Below are positions 27,022 to 35,500 of a DNA stretch of 64,000 bases, piece by piece. The notes beneath the pieces were generated by a model. That model saw only the letters and a list, made by a program, of their open reading frames with translations. It ran no database searches and was not told where the DNA came from. Made by a program: the position numbers and the translations under genes. The stretch spans positions 1-64,000 of the forward strand of contig NZ_QLKQ01000035.1 of assembly GCF_003349955.1 (NCBI RefSeq), read 5' to 3'. The DNA is from Azospirillum brasilense (lineage in GTDB: Bacteria; Pseudomonadota; Alphaproteobacteria; Azospirillales; Azospirillaceae). Position 1 is the stretch's first letter; the number at the start of each line of letters is the position of its first letter.

Positions 27022-27038
27022 CGGTCGCTTATCCCCAC
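27022..27038 (-). promoter_or_regulatory. Inverted iteron at the repA promoter
   Basis: CGGTCGCTTATCCCCACA is the iteron in opposite orientation, exactly TGTGGGGATAAGCGACC on the minus strand, placed 55 bases before the repA start codon. In iteron plasmids an inverted half-copy at the rep promoter is the usual operator where the initiator represses its own gene. Confidence 0.75.
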
Positions 27039-27093
27039 ATTGACTCCCCGGCCGACGTTCCACACCATGCCGCTAGATGTTGATGGGGTGGTT

Positions 27094-28014
27094 ATGGGCG
27101 ACATACACGAACTGGTCATCAAGCATGGGCGCGAAGCCGCCCGGGCCATGGTGCGTCCGGAAGATCGTCCGCTGGTCGACATCGCCGCTGAAATCCTGGC
27201 GGACGAGCGACAGAACCTCGGCATCACATATTCAGGCTTTTGCCTCACCAGCTTGCCACACAAGAAGCTCGCCGACGATGCGCCGTGGGAAAAGCGCGGG
27301 CATCAGGTCACTCTGCTGGTCGAACCGGGTAGATTGAAAGTCAACGGCAAGACGAAGCTGTTCGGCGTACCTTACGGGGCCCGCGCCCGCATGATCCTGA
27401 TCTATCTCCAAACCCAGGCAATTCGCACAGGACGACGCGAAGTGGAGTTGGGCCGATCCATGCGCGACTGGCTCACCCGCATGGGGATAAGCGTCGGCGG
27501 CGAAACGTTCAAAGGCTTTCGCGAACAATCCCTTCGCATTTCCGCCTGCAGCCTGAAATTCTTCTGGGACGGGGCCGAGGCTGATGCCTTCGAGAAAGGG
27601 GGCATCGTCAAGCGCGGCTTAATTTTCCACGATTCCGCCGGTGACGACCGCCAGGGCTCCCTGTGGGAGGACGTCGTGCAGCTTGACGAAACGTTCTTCC
27701 AGGCACTCCAGGATCATCCGGTCCCTCTCCTTGAGGAAGCTGTGCGGCAGCTCAAGGACCGCAGCTTGAGCCTGGATCTGTACGTTTGGCTCGCCTACCG
27801 GCTTCACTCCCTACAGAAACCGCAGCCGATCACCTGGGCGTCCCTGTACGCCCAGTTCGGCGCCGGCTATGACCAGATGAAGCATTTCAAGCCGCGGTTC
27901 GTACAGGCCATGCAGTTCGCCCTGGCCGCCTACCCGGGAGCGAAGGTCGAGAACGCCGACGAGGGCATGGTCCTGCACCCGAGCCGCCCGCCGGTCGCCC
28001 GACTCACGGCGTGA
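27094..28014 (+). CDS. repA: Plasmid replication initiator RepA (RepA_C-type)
   Basis: About 306 residues. The segments GYCLTSLPHK-like (SGFCLTSLPHKKL), GRLKVNGKTKLFGVPYGARAR, LGRSMRDWLTRMGISVGG and LSLDLYVWLAYRLHSL match the plasmid-encoded RepA family that binds iterons and opens the origin. I chose ATG 27094 because a GGGGTGG stretch precedes it; ATG 27067 (9 residues longer) is possible, and a TTG at 27040 is unlikely. The gene lies between the iteron array and a second iteron pair. An iteron-like sequence (ATGGGGATAAGCGTCGG) also occurs inside the gene at 27481. Confidence 0.88.
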   Translation: MGDIHELVIKHGREAARAMVRPEDRPLVDIAAEILADERQNLGITYSGFCLTSLPHKKLADDAPWEKRGHQVTLLVEPGRLKVNGKTKLFGVPYGARARMILIYLQTQAIRTGRREVELGRSMRDWLTRMGISVGGETFKGFREQSLRISACSLKFFWDGAEADAFEKGGIVKRGLIFHDSAGDDRQGSLWEDVVQLDETFFQALQDHPVPLLEEAVRQLKDRSLSLDLYVWLAYRLHSLQKPQPITWASLYAQFGAGYDQMKHFKPRFVQAMQFALAAYPGAKVENADEGMVLHPSRPPVARLTA

Positions 28015-28017
28015 TGG

Positions 28018-28051
28018 TGTGGGGATAAGCGACCGGTCGCCTAACCCCACA
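28018..28051. promoter_or_regulatory. Head-to-head iteron pair between repA and parA
   Basis: TGTGGGGATAAGCGACC (28018-28034) is followed at once by its inverted copy GGTCGCCTAACCCCACA (28035-28051), one mismatch apart. The pair begins 4 bases after the repA stop and lies about 115 bases before the parA start. It is probably a RepA-bound site that links control of the partition genes to the initiator. Confidence 0.75.
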
Positions 28052-28165
28052 CCTTGACGGCCCCCTCCCCTATCGCGCACCTTTTGCCCGAAGACGTCAT
28101 CCAGCTCCATATTGGGAGCGGCAGAGGTGCCGCCGGCCTGTCCGGCGAATCCGGCAGGGGTTGCA

Positions 28166-28810
28166 ATGGGCCAAATCATCACCGTAGGCAGCAGCAAGGG
28201 TGGCGTCGGAAAGACGACTCTCGTCAACGCGCTTGCCGAATTCCTCAAACGCCGTGGCGCGTCGGTGTTCTGCATCGATGCTGATCCGAACAAAAACCTG
28301 AGCGGCTGGCTGTCTGCCACCGGGATGGTGGAGTTCCGGGTGGTTCAGGCCGACGACCTCGTACAGGTGGCCAACGAAGTGTCGGCCACTCACGATTTCC
28401 TGCTGGTCGACGTGCCAGGCGCCAACAGCACCGCACTGGTCAACGCGATCGACATCTCGTCGCTGGTCCTGATCCCGACCAAGGCCGATGCGAAGGACGT
28501 CGTGGAGGCATTCCGGACCTACCAGCATGTGGTCAACGCGATCACCAAGGCCCGGCGGTTTTCCCCCAAGGCGTACATCCCAGCCGCTGCGGTGCTCTCG
28601 CAGATCGACCGGCGCGCGACCGTCGACCAGATCGCGCGCAAGCAGCTTGAAGGCTTGTCGATCCCTACGCTGAAGGCGGACCTCGGACTGAAGGCTTCGA
28701 TCAACCACGCCAGCTTCGCGCAGAAGCCGGCGCCTTATTCCGCCATGTCCGACGACATCGAGGCGATCGGCGTGGAGGCCCTGGTTCTGCTGGAGACCTT
28801 CCGTGGCTAA
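28166..28810 (+). CDS. parA: Small ParA-family partition ATPase
   Basis: 214 residues with the deviant Walker A SSKGGVGKTT at residues 8-17, LLVDVPG as Walker B, and no N-terminal DNA-binding domain, so it is of the short (type Ib) ParA class. It drives plasmid segregation by ATP-dependent binding to the nucleoid. The ATG at 28166 follows a GCAGGGG ribosome binding site; a longer in-frame start at 28112 lacks one. It overlaps the next gene by 8 bases, so the two form an operon. Confidence 0.88.
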   Translation: MGQIITVGSSKGGVGKTTLVNALAEFLKRRGASVFCIDADPNKNLSGWLSATGMVEFRVVQADDLVQVANEVSATHDFLLVDVPGANSTALVNAIDISSLVLIPTKADAKDVVEAFRTYQHVVNAITKARRFSPKAYIPAAAVLSQIDRRATVDQIARKQLEGLSIPTLKADLGLKASINHASFAQKPAPYSAMSDDIEAIGVEALVLLETFRG

Positions 28811-29489
28811 GCGCGAGGAAAAGGTTGCCGGAAAGGATTTTGAGGTGGTGCGCAAGCCGCGCTCGCGGAAGCCGAAGGAGCCGCCGCCCTCTCTGGCGAT
28901 GTCGGCCTACCTTACCACGGTGATGGCCGAGGCCACACCACCCGTTGACCCGCCGCCACCAGAGCCGGCGGCGGTGGACGGCGACGTGTTCCCTCCCCTT
29001 CCCGAAGGCCGCATTCCCCAGACAGTGGACGAGTTCCTGACTCGGATCTCGGAGCTATGGGAGGACGCGCAGCAGCGATTCCTAAGGATTGGGGAATTGC
29101 TATCGATCGCGGAAACGCGGCTGGGTGAGGACGAACAGGCCGCGCTGTACGACGGGCTGAACCGGCGTTTCGGCAAATCGGCCCGATCCCAGCTCATGAG
29201 CGCGTATCGGGCCATTCGGGACAACCTCGTTCCTGTGGAACTGGCGGCGGCTGGTTACGGCACTGTCTACATGCTGGCCCGACTCACCCACGACGAACGT
29301 CAGCAAGCGGCAGAGCGCGGCTTGTTGCGCCCGGATGTCCGGCAGTCCGAAATTCGCGAGTTCTGGAAGGCCGTCCGGACGCCACCGCCCTCGACTACCA
29401 CGCGGCGCGCGGAACTGGAAGCGCGCCGCGCCAAGCTGCTTCTCGAAATCCAGAGGATCGACGACGAGCTGGCGCGTTTAATCGATTAA
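28803..29489 (+). CDS. Probable partition partner of ParA (ParB-position protein)
   Basis: 228 residues with no canonical ParB motifs. The N-terminus is basic and proline-rich (RKPRSRKPKEPPP), the middle (about 80-175) is helical with a possible helix-turn-helix, and the C-terminus is a charged coiled coil (RAELEARRAKLLLEIQRI). This size and layout, and its position directly after a type Ib parA, fit a centromere-binding adaptor. The stop codon lies inside a perfect 16-bp palindrome (29476-29491). Confidence 0.7.
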   Translation: MAKREEKVAGKDFEVVRKPRSRKPKEPPPSLAMSAYLTTVMAEATPPVDPPPPEPAAVDGDVFPPLPEGRIPQTVDEFLTRISELWEDAQQRFLRIGELLSIAETRLGEDEQAALYDGLNRRFGKSARSQLMSAYRAIRDNLVPVELAAAGYGTVYMLARLTHDERQQAAERGLLRPDVRQSEIREFWKAVRTPPPSTTTRRAELEARRAKLLLEIQRIDDELARLID

Positions 29490-29491
29490 AC
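29476..29491. promoter_or_regulatory. Perfect 16-bp palindrome at end of par operon
   Basis: GTTTAATCGATTAAAC is fully palindromic and AT-rich in GC-rich surroundings. It resembles the palindromes on either side of the second parAB locus (59596 and 61594), so a partition-complex or operator site is plausible. Confidence 0.5.
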
Positions 29492-29507
29492 CACGGTGGC
29501 CCCTCCG

Positions 29508-29545
29508 AAAGGCCCCGGCTGGATTGGCTGGGGCCTTTCCCTTTT
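29508..29545 (+). terminator. Intrinsic terminator of the parA operon
   Basis: A perfect 9-bp stem, AAAGGCCCC and GGGGCCTTT, with a 13-base loop, followed by CCCTTTT. It starts 19 bases after the stop codon of the parA partner gene. Confidence 0.88.
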
Positions 29546-29573
29546 CTTGCCGACGAGAAAACGTCACCGATCC

Positions 29574-29590
29574 TGTGGGGCGATGCGACC
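29574..29590 (+). repeat. Degenerate iteron-like site
   Basis: TGTGGGGCGATGCGACC matches the iteron TGTGGGGATAAGCGACC except in the four central bases. It lies beyond the par operon terminator, about 105 bases from the end of the mucR-like gene. It may be a decayed or low-affinity RepA site. Confidence 0.45.
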
Positions 29591-29694
29591 AGAACGGATT
29601 GGCATCGGCTTTTGGCGCCTATACAGATCGGCGGTTCACGCACGCGGGATAATCGCGGGTTATCGTCACATTTCCGGCTGATCGGCGGCGATAA

Positions 29695-30105
29695 TCAGGC
29701 CTTGTGCCGGCGTCCGCCCTTGCGTCCCAGCCCGGTGGCTTTGGCGAATTCTGAGCGGGCGGTGGCATAGTTCGGGGCGGTCATTGGGTACTCGTCGGGC
29801 AAGCCCCAGCGGGTCTTGTAGGCCTTCGGTGTGAGGTCGTGCGCGGCGGCCAGGTGACGGCGCAGGATCTTTTGTGCTTTTCCGCACTCAAGGCAGACGA
29901 TGGCGTCGGTGCTGACCGAGCGGCGGATCGGTATGGCCGATGTCCGTTGCGCAACCGGCGCTGGCACGGAGGGCTGGCCAAGCGCACGCAAGGCGGTCCG
30001 CACGGTTTCGATGAGCCGCCCGGGGTCGGCGGCCGGCAGGGTGTTGTGGCCGACATAGGCGGCGACGATGCGCGCGGTCAGCGCCTGCAACGTGGTGTCG
30101 TCCAC
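29695..30105 (-). CDS. MucR/Ros-family transcriptional regulator
   Basis: 136 residues with the Ros/MucR zinc-finger region: CLECGK, then LRRHLAAAH, then LTPKAYKTRWGLPDEYPMTAPNYA. This family, typical of alphaproteobacteria, binds AT-rich promoter DNA and silences or tunes many genes, often horizontally acquired ones. Here it lies between the replication module and the transfer genes, so control of conjugation or replication is plausible. The conserved Cys2-His2 zinc ligands are present. Confidence 0.93.
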   Translation of the reverse strand: MDDTTLQALTARIVAAYVGHNTLPAADPGRLIETVRTALRALGQPSVPAPVAQRTSAIPIRRSVSTDAIVCLECGKAQKILRRHLAAAHDLTPKAYKTRWGLPDEYPMTAPNYATARSEFAKATGLGRKGGRRHKA

Positions 30106-30548
30106 CGGGATCTCCGAAAGGCGTTGTCTCGGACCTGTTTGTAGGCAAGAGGCACAGCCGATGGCAATCCTTTTCCGGAGAAGTATGGTGGTTCAATGCA
30201 CGCAATAAGAGGTTCCCTCCTCGGTTTGTATTGTTACTGTGCTGCGGCGCGCGGCTCCGCAATTGCGCCCTCGATTCAGAGTAGCTGGCGATTGCGTTAA
30301 AGAAGCCCTACGCAACCGATGGATCGCCGCTGCGGTCGCTGAAAAGGTCGGTGCCGTCGAGACGGCCGCCGCCTTCCTGAAGGACCGCGCCGGCGACGCG
30401 ACTGGTGCTGGCCTGCGGTCCTTCCTGGATCGGATGCCCGCCGCGTCGCCCGTGCCGCGCGACGAATTGGACGCGTGATCAATCTGTCCAGAAAACGAAC
30501 GCAATCCAGATAAGGCTCTCGCGCTGTCTTCTGCCAACAAGGATAAGG
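30106..30548. other. Intergenic region between mucR and virB11
   Basis: About 440 bases. The first part should hold the promoter of the MucR-like gene. The rest contains one short plus-strand frame with coding-like codon use (30239-30478, listed separately). Nothing else is recognised. Confidence 0.5.
30239..30478 (+). CDS. Possible small protein or 3' gene remnant
   Basis: Up to 79 residues from a GTG. The last 55 codons show strong third-position GC and a plausible helical reading (WIAAAVAEKVGAVETAAAF). No ribosome binding site, no family, and no partner gene on this strand. It may be the tail of a gene broken by rearrangement. Confidence 0.3.
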   Translation: MLRRAAPQLRPRFRVAGDCVKEALRNRWIAAAVAEKVGAVETAAAFLKDRAGDATGAGLRSFLDRMPAASPVPRDELDA

Positions 30549-31562
30549 TCATCCCGCTCCCCCGCTCCTTCCGATCAGCTCCCGCCAGGGCAGATCGGCG
30601 GGTCGGACGATCTCGACCACCTTGCGCTGCTCCGAAAGCTGCACGATGCGGGCGATCTTGCGCGCCAGGACGGGAAGCGCGGCATCGGCGGCGGCGGCCG
30701 ACTTCAGCGCCATGGTCATGTTCGTGCGCCACGCCTCCAGCGCGTCCAGCGGGCTGTCGGCGTGGATGGTCGACATCCAGCCGCTGTGGCCGGTGTTGAG
30801 CAGCCGGTAGCTCGGCAGCGTGTTTTCGAGCTGCTGTTCGCCCGGCACCGCCACGCTGGGGTTGAGGCGGAGCACCGCCTTCAGGAGATGCATCGGCTCG
30901 ACGGCGGTCCCGGTCTGCGATTCCTCCGCCAGGAGCCCGGCCTGGTTCGGCTGCGCCACCACCAGCTCCTCCACATCCTCCACCGTCACCACGCGCCGGT
31001 CGGAGCGGACGCACCGCAGCAGTCGCTTCAGGAAGTTGGTCTTGCCGCTGTTCGTTCCACCCGACACCAGCACGGGCAGTTCGGCCGCCACGACCGCCTC
31101 CAGATCCTCGACGGTCCCGATCGGGTGGCCGCTGTCGAACCGCGCCGCCCGGTAGGCGGCCCCGCCCTCCACCGGTCGGCCCGGCAGCAAACCGAAGTCG
31201 CTGAAATCGAAACTCTTGTGGCGCTGAACGCGGATGCTCAGCACCATGCCGCTGCGCGTGTTCGCCCCCAGCACGGCCTGCAGGCGGTGCCCGCCGGGAA
31301 GCGGTGAGGCCAGCAGAGGGAAGCGGTTCGGGTCGTAGGGCCGCTTGAACAGGTTCTTGAGCTGATCGCAGAGGTCGCGGCTCCAGGCGAGATCGAGGCC
31401 GGCTCCATCCATCTTCTCGTAGCCGCGTCCGGCGATCTCGACCCAGAGGTCGCCGGGACCGTTCAGCGAGACCTCCACCACGTCGTCGCGACCGTAGATC
31501 AGCGGCACCAGCGGGTCCAGCGTGGCCCGCAGGGCGGCGTTCATCGGCGGGACGGCACTCAT
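30549..31562 (-). CDS. virB11: VirB11-type secretion ATPase
   Basis: 337 residues. The Walker A motif GGTNSGKT lies at 168-175, with an Asp/Glu box (VVTVEDVEELV) and the His box GHSGWMSTIHAD. This hexameric ATPase at the inner membrane powers type IV secretion and conjugation. In the family the glutamate-rich part of the Walker B region is often PSVAVPGE, seen here as well. The start at 31562 overlaps the previous stop by 4 bases (ATGA). Last gene of the virB operon. Confidence 0.92.
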   Translation of the reverse strand: MSAVPPMNAALRATLDPLVPLIYGRDDVVEVSLNGPGDLWVEIAGRGYEKMDGAGLDLAWSRDLCDQLKNLFKRPYDPNRFPLLASPLPGGHRLQAVLGANTRSGMVLSIRVQRHKSFDFSDFGLLPGRPVEGGAAYRAARFDSGHPIGTVEDLEAVVAAELPVLVSGGTNSGKTNFLKRLLRCVRSDRRVVTVEDVEELVVAQPNQAGLLAEESQTGTAVEPMHLLKAVLRLNPSVAVPGEQQLENTLPSYRLLNTGHSGWMSTIHADSPLDALEAWRTNMTMALKSAAAADAALPVLARKIARIVQLSEQRKVVEIVRPADLPWRELIGRSGGAG

Positions 31563-32695
31563 GGGGCGCAGGCCGCGACGCGGGTGGCCGGCAACGGCCC
31601 GCGGTCGATCTCGGTCCGCGAACCGTCGCCGCGGGTGACCAGGCCGATGCGGCGCCACGCCTGCCACCGCTCGCAGCCGATCGCCACCGGCGCCCCCGCC
31701 GCCCGCGGCGCCGGGTCCTCCTCAAGCGCGTAAGGACGGGCCCGCTCCCGCGCCACGCCGGTCTCCAGCACGATCCGGCCGGTCGGGGTGTCGACGACCG
31801 TGTCCGACAGCTGCAGGCTGGTGCGCGCGGCGTCGTCATGGCGCCAGCCGGTGTTGACCGTCAGGTGCTGGTAGGCCTCGTCCGGACTCTGGACGCAGCG
31901 GGTGACCCAACCAGCGAAGGATTCCCGGGCTTCCCCGGACACCGTCACCTGATACCAGCGGCGGGTGCCGTAGGAGGTGGCGCTTGCCAGATCGTGAACA
32001 TACGCCCCCGCGCATCCCTCCGTCGTGGTGCGCAGCGTTCCGCCGCCCTGCGGCTGGCAGGACCGGATGACCCGCGGCGGATCGGACTCGACGGTCACCT
32101 GCGTCCAGCTCAGCGCCGGAGCGCCGGCCACGACACTTTCCTTCGGCGGGCTGCACGTTTCCACGCGGTGCTTCCAGACCAGCGGCGCGTCGCGGCGTTC
32201 GGCGCAGGCCTGCGCCAGACGGGGGGCCGCGCCGCCGCCGTCCTCCGGAGGGCTGAAGACCGCCCGCGACTCCCCCATGGTGACGCCGGACTCGAAGTCG
32301 TTGCGCATCCGGCAGCCGGACACCGTCAGCCGCAGCGGCACCGTCTCGGCGTCGTCGCGCAGCGAACAGGGCTTCACCTCGATCTCCTCGCCGGCGGCGT
32401 CGCGGTACACCTCGCGCTCCTCGCGCCGGGCGACGCCCCGCGCCGGGTCGGGAACCCAGGAACAGCCGACCTTGGTCCGGCGGATCTCGAACCGTCGGCC
32501 GTCGGCCTGGCACGCCGTCCTCCACACCGTGCGGCCGGTCCCGGCCTCGACGAGCCGCGACTGCCCGAGCGCCACGCCGCTCTCGTAGACGATCTGATCG
32601 CCGCACCCGAACCACGTCCGCTGCTGGGCCTGGGATGCGGAGGGCACGAGTGCGGCGGCGGTGACGGCAGCGAGCAACAGGACGAGCTGTGACAT
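31559..32695 (-). CDS. Exported cysteine-rich protein inside the virB operon
   Basis: 378 residues starting MSQLVLLLAAVTAAALVPSA, a clear signal peptide cleaved near residue 22, with a GAGGAGA ribosome binding site. The mature part holds about four related units, each with a conserved FGCG- or SGC-like start, a segment of type ESGVALGQSR, and paired cysteines (VGC, KPC, SGC, ETC, RSC, EGC). Disulfide-bonded repeats in the periplasm or cell surface are likely. It lies between virB10 and virB11 and is not a standard VirB protein. A mating-pair or adhesion role is possible. No family recognised. Confidence 0.82.
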   Translation of the reverse strand: MSQLVLLLAAVTAAALVPSASQAQQRTWFGCGDQIVYESGVALGQSRLVEAGTGRTVWRTACQADGRRFEIRRTKVGCSWVPDPARGVARREEREVYRDAAGEEIEVKPCSLRDDAETVPLRLTVSGCRMRNDFESGVTMGESRAVFSPPEDGGGAAPRLAQACAERRDAPLVWKHRVETCSPPKESVVAGAPALSWTQVTVESDPPRVIRSCQPQGGGTLRTTTEGCAGAYVHDLASATSYGTRRWYQVTVSGEARESFAGWVTRCVQSPDEAYQHLTVNTGWRHDDAARTSLQLSDTVVDTPTGRIVLETGVARERARPYALEEDPAPRAAGAPVAIGCERWQAWRRIGLVTRGDGSRTEIDRGPLPATRVAACAP

Positions 32696-32705
32696 GATCT
32701 TCTCC

Positions 32706-34151
32706 TCACTGGGGTGGCGGCAGCGCGACCGGCCTGGTCGTCGCAGCGGCGCCCGCGCCCATCGCGGTTCCCGCCCCGGCGGTGCGCACAGCCTGGTCCG
32801 CCGATCGTTCGCCGGGGCGGGCCAGCCACAGGTCGACCGACGGTGACACCAGGAACTGATAGCCCCCATGAACGATGTGGACGTCGGTCAGGTCGAGATT
32901 CCGCTCCAGCAGCAGGCGGGCGATCGACTGGGCGTTCCGGTTGGCCTGGCCACCCGCCACCACCACCGTCTGGCCATCGGCCGTGCCCTCGCCCTGGCGT
33001 GCCAACCGCTGCTCGATGACGCTGCCGGCGATCTCGATCGCCCCGGCGATCACGGCCCCGCCGTACCGCTCGGCGACGCGCTGGTTGAGATCGTCCACGA
33101 GGCCGGCCCGGCCCATCAGGTCGGCGCCGACGCCCGGGCTGGCGCGCAGGTCGAACTGCGCGTGGTCGACGGCCCGCACCAACCGGGTGAACTCCGTGCG
33201 CAGCCGCGTCTCGCCCCGACGCATGACCTCGTAGCGCCCGTGCATCGTGCTGCCGGCGGGGATGACCACCGTCTTTCCGTCGGCGCCGTAGACGTCGCGC
33301 TCGACCATGGCGGTGACCGGCCCGCCGATCTGGGAATTCACCGACCGTGTGAGGACGAGCGGGATCGGCGTGTCCTGGAGCACCGTCCGGGAGAGGTCCA
33401 CCGGCTGGCTGGACACCACCCGTGGATAGTCTTCCCCGTAGTTTGCCGCCTCCGACGCCGCACCTGCGGGCTTCTCGGAGGTCGACATGGACGGACCGCG
33501 CGACAGACGGCCGTCGCTCCGCAGCGCCGCCGTGTCCACGATGCGGCTCCGCCCCAGCCCGGCGAGATGGTCGGCGCGCGCCGCTTCCACCAGCTCGGCG
33601 TAGCGGTCGCGCGGCGGCGCCGCTTCGGCCGGTGGGGCCGCGACCCGGTAGGGCACGCGCAGCGCGACGCCGGAACCGCCCACCCCGATCACCTCGCCGG
33701 CGCCGGCGGCCGTCGCGGCCAGCTCGATCTGGCAGGAGGCCCCGGGCTCGAGCGCGCCGCCGCATCCCGACGCCGCCGCCACGCCACCGGTCACGACGAG
33801 TTCGCCGAGCACCACCGAGGTTCCGCCGACGTTGCGCACGACGATGGGTGCGGCCATTCCCGGCATCGTCTCGACCGACGACGGAATGGACACCAGACGC
33901 CCCGGTGCCGGCGCCGGTTCCTGCACCGGCGGAGGTGCCGGAGCGGCTGCGACCGGAGGAGCGGACAGCTCGAGCGGTTCGGGCGCCGCCCGTGGCGGCG
34001 TCGGCGGGGGCGGCGGAGCGGGCTTCTCGCCCTCGCCGCCCAGCGACAGGGCAAGGGCCGCCAGGGCTCCGAGCAGCCCGGCGCCCAGCCCGAGCCGCCG
34101 CGGGGAGGTTCTGGCCAGGAGCGCGCGCCAGGACGGCGCCGGGGCGTTCAT
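32706..34151 (-). CDS. virB10: VirB10-type protein of the secretion channel
   Basis: 481 residues with one N-terminal membrane helix (about 18-40), a proline-rich stretch (PAPPPPPTPP), an Ig-like insert, and the C-terminal VirB10 domain with TPIPLVLTRSVNSQIGGPVTA, PAGSTMHGRYE and ERYGGAVIAGAIEIAG. It bridges inner and outer membranes in the type IV secretion core. The start at 34151 overlaps the previous stop by 4 bases; a longer in-frame extension upstream runs into virB9 and is rejected. Confidence 0.9.
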   Translation of the reverse strand: MNAPAPSWRALLARTSPRRLGLGAGLLGALAALALSLGGEGEKPAPPPPPTPPRAAPEPLELSAPPVAAAPAPPPVQEPAPAPGRLVSIPSSVETMPGMAAPIVVRNVGGTSVVLGELVVTGGVAAASGCGGALEPGASCQIELAATAAGAGEVIGVGGSGVALRVPYRVAAPPAEAAPPRDRYAELVEAARADHLAGLGRSRIVDTAALRSDGRLSRGPSMSTSEKPAGAASEAANYGEDYPRVVSSQPVDLSRTVLQDTPIPLVLTRSVNSQIGGPVTAMVERDVYGADGKTVVIPAGSTMHGRYEVMRRGETRLRTEFTRLVRAVDHAQFDLRASPGVGADLMGRAGLVDDLNQRVAERYGGAVIAGAIEIAGSVIEQRLARQGEGTADGQTVVVAGGQANRNAQSIARLLLERNLDLTDVHIVHGGYQFLVSPSVDLWLARPGERSADQAVRTAGAGTAMGAGAAATTRPVALPPPQ

Positions 34152-35500
34152 GGCGCGCTCCCCCCGCGGCCGAGGGCGGCGTCCACGGTGGCGGCGGGCG
34201 ACGCCGCCGGCTTGAAGCGGTTGCGGACGCACAGATAGAGGTCGCCGGATTTCAGCGTCAGGTCGCCGACCGCGTCGATGATCAGGATCTGGCCTTTCGA
34301 ACCGCCCCAGCGCACGGCCACCGGCTGGTCGACGCCGCCGACCAGCAGGAAGGCGGCCGGCAGGCGGGTCGATCCCAGGCGCTCGCCGTAGTCGAGGAAG
34401 GTCCGCCGACCGTCGTGGAAGGCGCGCAGCGGACCCAGCACGCGCGAGGCCTCGTCCGGAGCGAACACCCGGATGTCGTCGAAGGACAGATCCTCGACCC
34501 GGAAGGGATGCACCGTGGCGAAGTCGCCCCCACCGGCCCCGCCGTCGGGAGCGCCCTCCTCGACCCGCTCCTCCCGCCGCAGGCTGGCACGGTCGTAGCC
34601 GCCGCGCGGCGGGACGGAACCTCCCCCCATTGCCCCGTTGAGTCCAACCTCGACGCTCAGCGGGCTGCGCGCCGTGCGCCCCGAGCGGGCGCAATAGGCG
34701 TCGTCGTCGATGAAGGCCGTCAGATCGGTGACCTGCGCGGCCTTCACGGTCTCCGACCGCAGGTAGAAGGTGTAGAGCCGGCCGCTGCGGGCGATCACCT
34801 GCATCGCGGTGTCCACGCCGGCCCGATCGGGCCGGACGAGGAGCAGGTTCGGATGCCCGTCCGGGATCTCCCACGGGAAGCTCTCCTCGTCGGCAAGGGA
34901 GACACGGCTGATCGTTTCGCACGGCGGGAGCACCACGGAGGTCGTCATGCCCAGCCGCAGGCGCAGCGGCATGACCCGGTTGACCCGGTGAGCGAAGCGG
35001 ACGGTGCCCGGCTCGATCTGCCCCGGTGCCGGCACCGCGTCGTCCCAGGCCGGCTGGATGCGGCCGAGCGAGATACCCCGCAGGATCGCCTCCTGGTATG
35101 GCCCGGCTCCCTCGGGCGCCGCTCCGGCCTCGCCCGACCGCTGCAGCACCGGATAGTCGCCCCGGTTCTGCGCGTCGGCGTCGAGGCCGCGCGGCTGCCG
35201 CGTCGAGGGGGCCACCGCCGCCGTCGCACCCCCTCCGGAGCGTTCGGCGGGCCGCGGCAGGGTGAGCCCGCCGTCCGGCGATCCGGCGGGTTCGGCTTTC
35301 GGCTTGGGCAGCGCTATTCCCGGCTCCGCGACGCTGTCGATCAACCCGGGAAGCGGCGCCCCGTCCGGCGTCGCCAGTCCCGGCGGCACCGCCTGCGCGT
35401 TGGCCAGGCGTGCAAGCGCGCAGGAGGCCAGCAGGACGGCGGCGAAGCCATGCCGGAGCCTTGCCGGCATCCCTCGGTCAGGAACGGCGCGAGAGGTCAT
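34148..35500 (-). CDS. virB9: VirB9/TrbG/CagX-type core protein
   Basis: 450 residues. The signal peptide ARLRHGFAAVLLASCALARL lies at about residues 13-32 and the C-terminal CagX-type segment is TFLDYGERLGSTRLPA...VRWGGSKGQILIIDAVGDLTLKSG (spans about 375-425). VirB9 forms the outer-membrane complex with VirB7 and VirB10. An alternative start at 35470 removes 10 residues and would avoid the 23-base overlap with virB8. A long Ser/Pro/Gly linker precedes the conserved domain. Confidence 0.85.
   Translation of the reverse strand: MTSRAVPDRGMPARLRHGFAAVLLASCALARLANAQAVPPGLATPDGAPLPGLIDSVAEPGIALPKPKAEPAGSPDGGLTLPRPAERSGGGATAAVAPSTRQPRGLDADAQNRGDYPVLQRSGEAGAAPEGAGPYQEAILRGISLGRIQPAWDDAVPAPGQIEPGTVRFAHRVNRVMPLRLRLGMTTSVVLPPCETISRVSLADEESFPWEIPDGHPNLLLVRPDRAGVDTAMQVIARSGRLYTFYLRSETVKAAQVTDLTAFIDDDAYCARSGRTARSPLSVEVGLNGAMGGGSVPPRGGYDRASLRREERVEEGAPDGGAGGGDFATVHPFRVEDLSFDDIRVFAPDEASRVLGPLRAFHDGRRTFLDYGERLGSTRLPAAFLLVGGVDQPVAVRWGGSKGQILIIDAVGDLTLKSGDLYLCVRNRFKPAASPAATVDAALGRGGSAP

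Noticed and set aside
27040..27066. TTG start for RepA
   Set aside because: It overlaps the inverted iteron's downstream edge and lacks a ribosome binding site; later ATGs are better.
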